A DNA stretch of 41,486 nt from Lachnospiraceae bacterium (GTDB taxonomy: Bacteria; Bacillota; Clostridia; Lachnospirales; Lachnospiraceae). Both the position numbers and the translations under genes were made by a program. The DNA is taken from positions 1-41,486 of the forward strand of contig JAEEYF010000061.1 of the NCBI GenBank assembly GCA_016291655.1, written 5' to 3'. The notes below the pieces were generated by a model. The model did no database searches. It was given only the letters and a program-made list of their open reading frames with translations, and was not told where the DNA came from. Each line of letters begins with the position of its first letter. Within the stretch, counting starts at the first letter, position 1. Positions 7,960-15,156 of the stretch are shown in pieces.

Positions 7960-8022
7960 TGACACCCGGGGACGGGGTTATGGGCTCATTTTGTGAGCCC
8001 ATAACCCCGTCCCCGGGTGTCA
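7960..8022 (-). repeat. GGGGACGGGGTT repeat pair forming a perfect 29-bp hairpin; terminator of uraA
   Basis: Arms 7960-7988 and 7994-8022 are perfect inverted copies around the loop TTTTG. The core GGGGACGGGGTTA is the same as in the repeats at 17931-18040, 21764-21849 and 22824-22875. It begins 18 bases after the uraA stop, and on the minus strand it is followed by ATTTTATTTTT, so it should also act as a strong terminator. Confidence 0.9.
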
Positions 8023-8039
8023 AAAAGTGTATCGATGGT

Positions 8040-9437
8040 TTAGTTGTTCTTCTTGCCGGCCTTCTTTTCGAGAGCTGAAAGAAGTGTATTTACAAGGATG
8101 CCGAGGATCAGAGCGCATGCTACGGAAGTGATCGTGATCTCGCCGAACTTAAGTTTGAGACCGCCGATACCGCAGATGAGGATGGTGGAAACCACGAAGA
8201 GGTTTTTGTTCTGCTCCAGGTCTACCTTCTGGATCATCTTGAGACCGCTGACTGCGATGAAGCCGTAGAGTGCGATGCAGACACCGCCCATTACGCAACT
8301 GGGGATCGAGTTAACGAAAGCAACGAAGGGAGAAAGGAAGGAAATGATGATCGCAAGTACCGAGGTACAGAAGATCGTAACAACCGATGCATTTCCTGTG
8401 ATCGCTACACATGCGATCGACTCACCGTAGGTTGTGTTGGGGCAGCCGCCGAAGAATGCGCCGGCCATGGAGCCTACGCCGTCGCCGAGGAGTGTTTTGT
8501 TGAGGCCGGGATCTTCAAGAAGATCCTTCTCGATGATGGAAGAGATGTTCTTGTGGTCGGCAATATGCTCGGCAAATACTACGAATGCTACGGGTATATA
8601 TGCTACGGCAATTGTTCCGATGTAACCTGCGGAAAGCTGATCGAAGCTGCCCAGTGCCTTTACGAAGGTGAAGGAAGGAACGCTGAAGAAGGTCTTGACC
8701 GTAACGCCGTCCTTTACAAGCTCAGTGAAGGGTTCAAAGCTGCTGATGAGAAGGGCATCACTGCCTGTTGCGCTTCCGATGAGAGTGAATACCGCCGCTA
8801 CAAGGTAGCCTGCCAATATGCCTATGATAAAGGGAATGAGCTTAATGTTCTTGCTGCCTATCGTGGAGCAGATGATGGTTACAAAAAGTGTTACAAGACC
8901 GCAGAGAACCGCGATGAGGGGTGATCCGCCGGCAGGAGCCGTCTGTAGATCGCCTGCTGCATTTCCCGCAAGTGAAAGTCCGATGATCGCAACAGTGGGT
9001 CCGATAACCACAGCGGGCATGAGCTTGTTGACCCAGCCTGAACCTACCGCTTTTACTATTATGGAGATTACGACATATACAAGGCCTGCAAAGATCGCCC
9101 CGAGGATCACTCCAAGGTAGCCGACAGCCGCAGATGTCGCACCTGCAAAGGCTGCTGTCATCGAGCCCATGAATGCGAATGAAGATCCCAGAAATACAGG
9201 GCTCTTGAAGCGTGTGAAAAGAAGGTAAACCAGAGTTCCCACACCTGCTCCGAAAAGTGCGGCAGCAGAACTCATCTCATTGCCTGCAAGAACTTTGCTC
9301 CCGAGTTTCAAAACGTCGCCGTTGACGACGATGGGAACCACCAATGTTGCCGTCATGATGGCAAGCAGCTGCTGCAGGGCATAGACAATGGTCTTGTTCA
9401 ATGCCGGTTTGTCATTAATGCCGTAAGTAAGTTTCAT
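8040..9437 (-). CDS. uraA: Uracil permease (NCS2 family)
   Basis: A 465-residue transporter of the nucleobase:cation symporter-2 family, importing uracil with protons. It has about 12-14 hydrophobic segments. Family signatures include ALQQLLAIMTAT near the N-terminus, FLGSSFAFMG, GPTVAIIGLSLA, VFAEHIADHKN and DGVGSMAGAFFGGCPNTTYG; the last two are substrate and proton-coupling regions in UraA. The ATG has GGAGG a few bases upstream. The gene is alone between its own promoter (9686-9714) and a repeat-derived terminator (7960-8022). A leader of about 240 bases with a terminator hairpin precedes it, which points to attenuation control, probably by pyrimidine supply. Xanthine permease is the main alternative, but the motifs read as UraA. 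Confidence 0.92.
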   Translation of the reverse strand: MKLTYGINDKPALNKTIVYALQQLLAIMTATLVVPIVVNGDVLKLGSKVLAGNEMSSAAALFGAGVGTLVYLLFTRFKSPVFLGSSFAFMGSMTAAFAGATSAAVGYLGVILGAIFAGLVYVVISIIVKAVGSGWVNKLMPAVVIGPTVAIIGLSLAGNAAGDLQTAPAGGSPLIAVLCGLVTLFVTIICSTIGSKNIKLIPFIIGILAGYLVAAVFTLIGSATGSDALLISSFEPFTELVKDGVTVKTFFSVPSFTFVKALGSFDQLSAGYIGTIAVAYIPVAFVVFAEHIADHKNISSIIEKDLLEDPGLNKTLLGDGVGSMAGAFFGGCPNTTYGESIACVAITGNASVVTIFCTSVLAIIISFLSPFVAFVNSIPSCVMGGVCIALYGFIAVSGLKMIQKVDLEQNKNLFVVSTILICGIGGLKLKFGEITITSVACALILGILVNTLLSALEKKAGKKNN

Positions 9438-9482
9438 AAATTTTTCCTCCGTTGCTGATTGTTATTGGTTATATATAGAAAA

Positions 9483-9679
9483 AGAGGCGGTTCGGAAAAA
9501 ACGGGAACACCCGTTAGTTGTCCAAATCGTCTCTGAAAAGTGGAATACCAGCCGTTCCTTCGGAAACCCCGGGATCGGCTGTAATTGATTCATTGATTTA
9601 ATTTTGGTCTCTTCGCTAAAACAAGCACTGACGAACATCTTTTTGTCCTCTCACAAATTTCGCTTACCAAAATTTAACT
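9483..9679 (-). promoter_or_regulatory. Structured 5' leader of uraA, probable attenuator
   Basis: Three elements can be drawn on the minus-strand RNA. A 5' domain is closed by nine pairs (AATTTTGGT 9666-9674 with ACCAAAATT 9600-9608). A hairpin has a CAGCCG/CGGCTG base (9549-9554 and 9576-9581) and a TTCC-TTC-GGAA tip. An 11-of-13-pair stem (9522-9534 with 9483-9495) encloses a smaller AACGGG/CCCGTT hairpin (9500-9515). The last stem is followed by TTTTTC, about 40 bases before the ATG, as expected of an intrinsic terminator. A full PyrR-site consensus was not found and I cannot assign a known riboswitch class. Confidence 0.6.
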
Positions 9680-9685
9680 GGAAAG

Positions 9686-9714
9686 ATGATAGCACTTTCA
9701 TTCTTATTTGTGAA
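9686..9714 (-). promoter_or_regulatory. Promoter of uraA
   Basis: TTCACA (9709-9714) and TATCAT (9686-9691) are separated by 17 bases on the minus strand and sit directly upstream of the structured leader. Confidence 0.6.
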
Positions 9715-9754
9715 GAGGAAATTTAGAATTTTTTTAGATTTTACGAAACCGGTC

Positions 9755-10159
9755 TTACTTTACTTTTGTAAACTCTATATCATCGATCTTGATGGTGTCT
9801 TCGCCCTTATAGAAGCTGTGAGTTTCAGTCTTTTCCTTTGTTTCCGAAGTACCGTCGTCGTTTGTGACCTCTTCGGTAAAGGTGAAGGTGATCTTGTTAT
9901 CCGCTATCTTGTAGGTACCTTCTTTGGTGGTCTTCTGTGAACCGATCAAAGTAAGTTCGTTTTCAATGCTCACCTTGTTCAGACCCGAGAAGGTGTAGGT
10001 AGTGGAGCCGAGGGAATAATCGATTCCGAATGCGCTTCCCGCCATTTCGCTCTTGTAGCTTCCGGAAAGTCTGATCGTTCCGCAGCCGATCACAAAGCTC
10101 AAAGCTATGATCGCACAAATGACGCTTAACAATCTGCCGTGATTTCTCTTCTTGTTCAT
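9755..10159 (-). CDS. Small lipoprotein of unknown function
   Basis: A 134-residue protein. A basic start and hydrophobic stretch end in the lipobox V-I-G-C with the lipidated Cys at residue 26. The rest is a beta-rich domain (about 30-134) made of alternating hydrophobic strands and many Thr, Lys and Glu residues, such as EGTYKIADNKITFTFTEE, similar in style to small lipocalin-like lipoproteins in Clostridia. It should sit on the outer face of the membrane. GAGGATGAGAT precedes the ATG. No functional motif is visible and no neighbour gives a clear role. Confidence 0.8.
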   Translation of the reverse strand: MNKKRNHGRLLSVICAIIALSFVIGCGTIRLSGSYKSEMAGSAFGIDYSLGSTTYTFSGLNKVSIENELTLIGSQKTTKEGTYKIADNKITFTFTEEVTNDDGTSETKEKTETHSFYKGEDTIKIDDIEFTKVK

Positions 10160-10189
10160 ATCTCATCCTCTTTTCTCTTTTAATCATAA

Positions 10190-10218
10190 GGCCGCAGAAT
10201 TGCAAAAATCCTGCGGCC
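10190..10218 (-). terminator. Hairpin after the aldolase gene
   Basis: A perfect GGCCGCAG/CTGCGGCC stem (10190-10197 and 10211-10218) lies about 46 bases beyond the stop of the aldolase gene. The following minus-strand sequence is only weakly T-rich, so termination may be partial. Confidence 0.5.
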
Positions 10219-10264
10219 CCTTAACTCGATTATATCATGTTCTGTCCGGAAGAACAAGTAACGT

Positions 10265-11224
10265 TTACTTCTGTACGAGATGAACAGCGAAACCTCCGAA
10301 GTCATCCTTCAGATATATGCGTGTCATCTTGTTGTTCTTGTAAAGGATCGAATCCTTGTCGAATTCGAAGCCCTGAAGCTCCATGTGGTAGATCGCTCTC
10401 TCGATGTAGTTGGTTCCGATGGCGATGTGACCCAGTCTGCCGGGTCCGGGCTTCTTGTTTACTTCGATGGCAGAGCTTGCAAAGATTGAAGAGTTGCCGG
10501 GCTTAACTTCGAAGCCGAAGAACTTGCCGAACATCTCAGCGAGAGCCATAGCCTTGGTCTCGTTCTCGCAGTTGATACCGATATGCTTGAACTCGAAGCC
10601 CAGCATGGTGTTGACTGCTTCTCTCGTGAGTCTCTTGATCTCGTCAAACTGTCCGTTTGCGATCATATCGCTCTTAACCATCCAGCTGCCGCCGCAAGCG
10701 ACGATCTTGGGGAAGTCAAGGTAATCCTTGAGATTGTTGGCATTGATACCGCCTGTGGGCATGAAGCGAACGCCTGTGTAAGGAGCTGCCATAGCCTTGA
10801 TCTTAGCGATACCGCCGGACTGCTCTGCAGGGAAGAACTTGACCACGTCAAGTCCGAGCTCGAGGGCTGCCTCGATGTCCGTAGGGCTTGATGTTCCGGG
10901 TGTGATCGGAACATTCTTGGAAAGGCAATACTTAACGACCTTGGGATTGAGTCCGGGGCTTACGATAAACTTTGCGCCCGCACCGACCGCACGGTCAACC
11001 TGCTCTGTTGTGAGCACCGTTCCCGCGCCGATGAGCATATCGGGATATGCCTCGCACATACGGCGGATGGCTTCCTCTGCCGCATCTGTTCTGAAGGTTA
11101 CTTCAGCAACGGGAAGTCCGCCTTCGCAAAGCGCCTTGGCAAGCGGCACTGCATCTTTGGCATCATTGATCGCAACAACGGGAATAATGCCGAGTTTTGA
11201 AAACCGGGTAATGATTTCGTTCAT
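10265..11224 (-). CDS. eda: KDPG/KHG aldolase fused to a C-terminal VOC (glyoxalase-fold) domain
   Basis: A 319-residue two-domain protein. Residues 1-210 are a complete class I 2-keto-3-deoxy-6-phosphogluconate/4-hydroxy-2-oxoglutarate aldolase: Glu41 in AEVTFRT, Schiff-base Lys129 in VVKFFPAE, and the phosphate-binding TGGIN loop near 157-161. It would split KDPG to pyruvate and glyceraldehyde 3-phosphate. Residues 211-319 form a VOC domain with F-K-H-I-G-I-N (His214) and G-H-I-A-I-G (His266), typical metal-ligand positions. Ordinary Eda proteins are about 210 residues, so the second domain is an addition. I start at 11222-11224, where AAGGAGAGAAAG precedes the ATG; the frame is open further upstream but has no such site. 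No sugar-acid genes are adjacent. Confidence 0.9.
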   Translation of the reverse strand: MNEIITRFSKLGIIPVVAINDAKDAVPLAKALCEGGLPVAEVTFRTDAAEEAIRRMCEAYPDMLIGAGTVLTTEQVDRAVGAGAKFIVSPGLNPKVVKYCLSKNVPITPGTSSPTDIEAALELGLDVVKFFPAEQSGGIAKIKAMAAPYTGVRFMPTGGINANNLKDYLDFPKIVACGGSWMVKSDMIANGQFDEIKRLTREAVNTMLGFEFKHIGINCENETKAMALAEMFGKFFGFEVKPGNSSIFASSAIEVNKKPGPGRLGHIAIGTNYIERAIYHMELQGFEFDKDSILYKNNKMTRIYLKDDFGGFAVHLVQK

Positions 11225-11261
11225 CTTTCTCTCCTTAAGAATAAATCTTATATTTATGATC

Positions 11262-11570
11262 TTACGATCTTGACTGTCTGATCTTGCGATAACATTTTCT
11301 GACCGTAAACGCAATGTACAGTGCAAAAAACAATGTGACTGCTGCCACTGCTATCCCTCCGGGCAAAGAGTCGGTCGTAATGAGCCAAACGCTGAAAACC
11401 ACGCCCGCAACGAGAAGCGCAGAGACAACTGCCAGGGATATCATCCCTAAAACGATCCTTGCCTTTCTCGGAAGCTTTTTGCCGGCTTCTGAGTTTGTGA
11501 TCAGCTCAGGAACCTCTGCAACAAAAAATTCAAAAAAAAGATCCAATACCAGTTCGATTACGTATTCCAT
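11262..11570 (-). CDS. Small membrane protein of unknown function
   Basis: A 102-residue protein starting at the ATG of 11568-11570, which has GGGGAGG eight bases upstream; an ATG 45 bases earlier has no such site. An amphipathic, acidic N-terminus (M-E-Y-V-I-E-L-V-L-D-L-F-F-E-F) is followed by a basic patch and two membrane segments at about 40-60 and 68-88, ending in a basic tail. Not recognised. It has its own consensus promoter at 11619-11647. It ends 37 bases before the aldolase start; a functional link is not evident. Confidence 0.72.
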   Translation of the reverse strand: MEYVIELVLDLFFEFFVAEVPELITNSEAGKKLPRKARIVLGMISLAVVSALLVAGVVFSVWLITTDSLPGGIAVAAVTLFFALYIAFTVRKCYRKIRQSRS

Positions 11571-11618
11571 AGTTTTCCTCCCCAAACTCAGTGAAACATC
11601 CTTTTTCTGCCCCACGTG

Positions 11619-11647
11619 ATTATATGTTTTTTAGATCATGATTTCAA
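11619..11647 (-). promoter_or_regulatory. Consensus promoter of the small membrane protein gene
   Basis: TTGAAA (11642-11647), a 17-base spacer and a perfect TATAAT (11619-11624) on the minus strand, about 50 bases before the gene start. Confidence 0.75.
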
Positions 11648-11800
11648 TAGCAAAATCTTGCGGTTAACTGTGTGATTTGATTATTGTTGTTGCTGTTCAC
11701 GCTTCGCCCCCCGGTACACTCGCAATCCGCTTCGCTCCATTGCTCGTTAATCGGGGGGCGCAAATTGTGTAATTGTGTAATAGCTAAAATGTGTAATAGC
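11648..11800. other. Non-coding stretch with a GC-rich hairpin
   Basis: CGCCCCCCG (11705-11713) and CGGGGGGCG (11752-11760) form a perfect nine-pair stem around a 38-base loop. TGCTGTTCACGC at its left edge resembles TACTGTTCACGC at 11808-11819, so the sequence may be a relic of the same repeat family. Open frames crossing it look accidental. Confidence 0.5.
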
Positions 11801-11945
11801 AAAGTATTACTGTTCACGCCATGGTCAAACCACGGTTTGACCATGGTATTCTGCGAAGCAGAATATGTCGGTAATAATGCCGTTTTTTGGAAATGTATTT
11901 CCAAAAACGGCTTATTACCGACACATCTGTGAACAGTAATACTTT
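11801..11945. repeat. 145-bp nested inverted repeat (four-way junction fold, MITE-like)
   Basis: A perfect 17-pair outer stem (11801-11817 with 11929-11945) encloses three further hairpins in a row: 13 pairs at 11819-11846, eight pairs at 11847-11865, and about 26 pairs with one bulge at 11866-11923. Almost every base is paired. The right end repeats ACAGTAATACTTTT directly (11933-11946 and 11948-11961), and the second copy runs into the stop codon of the CvpA-like gene. No coding capacity. It could be a non-autonomous mobile element or a structured 3' RNA. Confidence 0.8.
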
Positions 11946-11959
11946 TGACAGTAATACTT

Positions 11960-12793
11960 TTACGACAATATGTTTCTTGTAATAAAGTTATGGTTATATA
12001 TGAACGTAAGGAGCGGGTTCTCCGCGATCAGGGCAAGCATCTTCTGCCCGAAGGATGACGCACTGAGCGAGGTGAATACGGCGAAAACGATCCATACCAC
12101 CGCAAGCGCTATGAAACCGCCCGAGATTCCTCCCGCGATCATGTTTACCTTGTCGACTCCCGGGATCTTCCCGAGAAGTCCGAAGAGTCCGCCCACAACA
12201 GCCAGAATGACACCCACCACGAGAAGAGTGAGCAGGAAAGCAATGGCCTTCACCACAATGTTTGTAATTCCGGTATATGTTCCCTTTTTCATGCTGTCTG
12301 CGGCTTCATTCACATCCGCATCCATTGATATCTCGAGATTTGCCAGAGCACTTTCGTCGCCTACCATGGATTGCTTTACACTTTCGGGAAGGTTCAGTGT
12401 GTCAAGCACATCCCCGAACAACTCCAGGCTGTCGCTTCCGCTGGTTTCCGGCTTCGTTTCCTCCACCGCGGTGAGATTTGCGATCATCTTTGCGATCGTA
12501 CTCTTTTCACCCAGCGTCTCCGTTTTTTCATAAAAGAAATTGTAGATCTTGGGATTACCCATCATTTTCGCCTTTGTGATGGGTGAAAGGAAATTCGTGA
12601 GGATGATCGCCATTGCAAAAGCCACCGCGATATAGATCAGCTTGAACGCTCCCTTCACGGCTCCGAGTATGATGCCTGCAAGGATCAGTCCCACCACTAA
12701 GATACATAACCAGTTGATATGCAGTTTTTCCAGGATGTTTACCCCCTGCTCGGTCGCATCCAGTGTTCCCGCCTCCAAAATAATACCTGTCAT
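11960..12793 (-). CDS. CvpA-family membrane protein
   Basis: A 277-residue protein with two membrane segments near the N-terminus (about 28-68, including GLILAGIILGAVKGAFK, which fits the CvpA pattern), a soluble loop of about 120 residues, and two to three further segments at about 190-255. CvpA-like proteins are linked to colicin V production and envelope homeostasis, but their mechanism is not known. GGGAGG precedes the ATG. It is 47 bases downstream of the DUF5711 protein gene, a pairing I associate with Lachnospiraceae. Its stop codon overlaps a copy of a short direct repeat at the edge of the 11801-11945 element, so its last codons may have been altered by that element. Confidence 0.8.
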   Translation of the reverse strand: MTGIILEAGTLDATEQGVNILEKLHINWLCILVVGLILAGIILGAVKGAFKLIYIAVAFAMAIILTNFLSPITKAKMMGNPKIYNFFYEKTETLGEKSTIAKMIANLTAVEETKPETSGSDSLELFGDVLDTLNLPESVKQSMVGDESALANLEISMDADVNEAADSMKKGTYTGITNIVVKAIAFLLTLLVVGVILAVVGGLFGLLGKIPGVDKVNMIAGGISGGFIALAVVWIVFAVFTSLSASSFGQKMLALIAENPLLTFIYNHNFITRNILS

Positions 12794-12840
12794 AATTCCT
12801 CCCTGTTTTTTCTGAAATCTACCGCTCCGCCGTGCATATT

Positions 12841-13956
12841 CTACCTGGTCAGGCTCACGGAGCGTATGCTGTCGGCATCGGTGATAAAATAATCGTTCCC
12901 TCCGCCGGAATAAAGCTTTGCGCCGTTACCCTCGAAAGCGCGATCCAGCTTTATCGTACCGTTCATTCTGTATATTTTTACTGTCCGGGAATCGATCAGA
13001 AGCGCCTCTCCGTTAACCGTCGTAAGGCTTTCGCAATCGCCCAGTCCCGTGATCTTTCCCGTAGCGGTTCCGTTCTTACCGTAAAAGGTAAGCGTGTTGC
13101 CCGCCTTTCCCTCTGTGATGACCGTAATGCATTGGTCGCAGAGAGATATGTCCGAAATTTTTTCCTCGATCCTTTTGTCTGCCGTAAGCGAGGGGATCTC
13201 CTCCATCGCAAACAGCGAAAAGCCGTTGTCGAAGATGAGTGCAACATGGTTGTTCCCCATAAAATCAACGGAATGTGCCATCTCGCCCATATATATCTTC
13301 TGTCCGACTATGTTTTCTATAAAGTTTTTGCCCACCGCGTCCATGTTGTAAAACGTGACCTTGCTCAAAAGGTTCTCGCCTTCGAACGCAAGATAAAGCG
13401 TCGCAAGCTTTCGCCCGTCGCGGGAAAGAGCAATGTCCACCGGGAAACCGTCCACTGCCGTTTTCGTACCGATCTCCACCTTCGGTTCCCCTTTCGGATC
13501 GTAAACCCGAACGAGGTCGCGCTTGTCATCGTCCAGAAGGACCGCTGTTGTACCGTCCTGCGCAGCACAGATCTTGACTATCGGAAGGTCCGTTTGGTAG
13601 CTGTGAGGTATGCCCGACGAGGAAATGACATAGACCTTCGTTCCGCCTATATCCGCAATCGCAGCCACATCACCGCAGCCTACGGTCATGGGATGGTCGA
13701 TGTCAAAAGCCACGTCCATGAGAAGTCCGCAGTCGGAGTCAAAGCCGCGCATTCCGTCAGCCGTTGTAACATAGATCCGGCCGTCATTGTTCTTAAGGCT
13801 TGCGGTTCCCGAGATCTTGACCTCTTTGCCGTATTTCAGCCCTGCATATTTGCCGTAATTCTTGAACCGAACGTTTATCACGACGATTATTCCGATCACG
13901 ATGAGCACAGCCGGGATCAAAACATATTTAAATTTTCTAAAAGATCCGTTTCTCAA
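12841..13956 (-). CDS. DUF5711-type membrane-anchored beta-rich protein
   Basis: A 371-residue protein with one N-terminal membrane segment (about 10-29) and a large extracytoplasmic domain of repeated short beta strands, such as GRKLATLYLAFEGEN and NHVALIFDNGFSLFA, suggesting a beta-propeller-like fold. I match it from memory to DUF5711; function unknown. There is no ATG near the beginning: the best start is a TTG (13954-13956) with GGAG seven bases upstream, just before the basic residues and membrane segment. It probably forms an operon with the CvpA-like gene downstream. Confidence 0.8.
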   Translation of the reverse strand: MRNGSFRKFKYVLIPAVLIVIGIIVVINVRFKNYGKYAGLKYGKEVKISGTASLKNNDGRIYVTTADGMRGFDSDCGLLMDVAFDIDHPMTVGCGDVAAIADIGGTKVYVISSSGIPHSYQTDLPIVKICAAQDGTTAVLLDDDKRDLVRVYDPKGEPKVEIGTKTAVDGFPVDIALSRDGRKLATLYLAFEGENLLSKVTFYNMDAVGKNFIENIVGQKIYMGEMAHSVDFMGNNHVALIFDNGFSLFAMEEIPSLTADKRIEEKISDISLCDQCITVITEGKAGNTLTFYGKNGTATGKITGLGDCESLTTVNGEALLIDSRTVKIYRMNGTIKLDRAFEGNGAKLYSGGGNDYFITDADSIRSVSLTR

Positions 13957-14041
13957 GGCAATGCTCCAAAACGCGAAGTTTAGCGGGCTATCCCTTTGTC
14001 ACCTGTCGCCGTCTTTTCGAAGCCCGGATCGTTCAAAGCAT

Positions 14042-14070
14042 AAAAAACCGGCGTGGGAAGACCCACGCCG
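14042..14070 (-). terminator. Intrinsic terminator of the murG-dnaX-ybaB-recR operon
   Basis: GGCGTGGG, a TCTT loop and CCCACGCC are followed on the minus strand by GGTTTTTT, about 90 bases after the recR stop. Confidence 0.9.
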
Positions 14071-14159
14071 TCATTATATCATTTATGATCTGATTTGGGA
14101 AGAATTATTCGGATGCAGTGATTTGGTTCATTGTGTGAAAATTTACCGTTCACAGCCTT

Positions 14160-14756
14160 CTACAGCTCCGTTCGACCGTCAAGGGCACGAAGGAGCGTTA
14201 CTTCGTCTATATATTCCAGATCTCCGCCCACGGGAACCCCGCTGGCTATGCGCGTTGTCTTTATCCCGATGGGCTTTATGAGCTTGCTGAGATACATGGC
14301 CGTTGCCTCGCCTTCAATGCCGGAGTTGGTGGCGATGATGATCTCGTTCACATCGTCTCTCAGTCGTTCGAGAAGTTCTTTGATCTTCAGGTCCGCGGGA
14401 GATATGCCCAGCATAGGCGAAATCGCGCCGTGGAGAACATGGTAGACGCCGTTGTATTTGCCTGTCTTTTCATACGCCGCCAGATCACGGGAGTTTTCAA
14501 CCACCATAATGGTCTTCTTGTCTCTCGCGGGACTTTTGCATATGGGGCAGAGCTCGTCGTCCGTGAGCGTGCAGCAGCATTTGCAATACCGCACTTTGGA
14601 CTTTGCCTCGGTCATAGCCGAAGCGAGCTTCTTCACGTCCTCCTCAGGCATATTCACGATGTGGAACGCCAGTCGCTGCGCGGTCTTGGCGCCTATGCCC
14701 GGAAGACTCCCCAGAGCCTCTATTAACTTGTTGATCTGACCGCTGTAATAATCCAT
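14160..14756 (-). CDS. recR: Recombination protein RecR
   Basis: A 198-residue DNA-repair protein that with RecF/RecO loads RecA at gaps. The N-terminus has the helix-hairpin-helix ([11 protein letters not shown], about 18-28), then a C4 zinc finger with Cys58, Cys61, Cys70 and Cys73, and a Toprim domain starting near residue 82 (MVVENSRD). Length and domain order are standard. Its ATG directly follows the stop of ybaB with no spacer, and it is the last gene before the terminator at 14042-14070. The dnaX-ybaB-recR order is conserved in Firmicutes. Confidence 0.97.
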   Translation of the reverse strand: MDYYSGQINKLIEALGSLPGIGAKTAQRLAFHIVNMPEEDVKKLASAMTEAKSKVRYCKCCCTLTDDELCPICKSPARDKKTIMVVENSRDLAAYEKTGKYNGVYHVLHGAISPMLGISPADLKIKELLERLRDDVNEIIIATNSGIEGEATAMYLSKLIKPIGIKTTRIASGVPVGGDLEYIDEVTLLRALDGRTEL

Positions 14757-15131
14757 TTAGAATCCAAAGCCCCCAAGTCCGGGAAGTCCTTCGCTTGCCG
14801 CAGCATCGATGGCTTCCTGCTCACCTTTAACCTGTTTGATCGCCTCGTTGGCTGCCGCAACGATCATGTCCTGTAAAGTTTCGATATCATCCGGGTCAAC
14901 TGCCTCCTGTGAAAGGGCAACACTCACAACCTCGAGCTTTCCGTTCACCGTAACTTCAACCGCGCCGCCGCCTGCGGAAGCCTTGAATTCCTTAGCCTCC
15001 AGCTCTGCCTTCCTGCTCTCGGCCTCGGCCTGCTTCTCCTCGATCTGACGCTGCATTCTCTGCGCCTGCTTCATAAGATTGTTCATGTTTCCGGGCATTC
15101 CTCCGCCCATGAATCCGCCTCTTTTTGCCAT
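14757..15131 (-). CDS. ybaB: YbaB/EbfC nucleoid-associated protein
   Basis: A 124-residue DNA-binding protein of the YbaB/EbfC family. A glycine- and methionine-rich start ([20 protein letters not shown]) is followed by a long helix (about 15-48) and the conserved [11 protein letters not shown] strand region, then a C-terminal helix and a glycine-rich end. It acts as a small dimeric nucleoid protein and is almost always found between dnaX and recR, as here. Confidence 0.95.
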   Translation of the reverse strand: MAKRGGFMGGGMPGNMNNLMKQAQRMQRQIEEKQAEAESRKAELEAKEFKASAGGGAVEVTVNGKLEVVSVALSQEAVDPDDIETLQDMIVAAANEAIKQVKGEQEAIDAAASEGLPGLGGFGF

Positions 15132-15156
15132 AATCGTAAGTATCCTTTCCTCTTGT

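Noticed and set aside
9620..9660. PyrR-binding site or known purine riboswitch upstream of uraA
   Set aside because: Only a GAGAGG core resembling part of the PyrR consensus is seen, the flanking positions do not match, and conserved purine-riboswitch loops are absent.
11644..11904. 86-codon minus-strand open frame
   Set aside because: It crosses the hairpins of the inverted-repeat element, has no ribosome binding site and encodes palindrome-derived sequence.
12832..13983. Long plus-strand open frame (383 codons) opposite the DUF5711 gene
   Set aside because: It is antisense to a gene with a clear membrane segment and ordered beta-rich domain, has no good ribosome binding site, and its translation is basic and Cys/His-rich without any motif.
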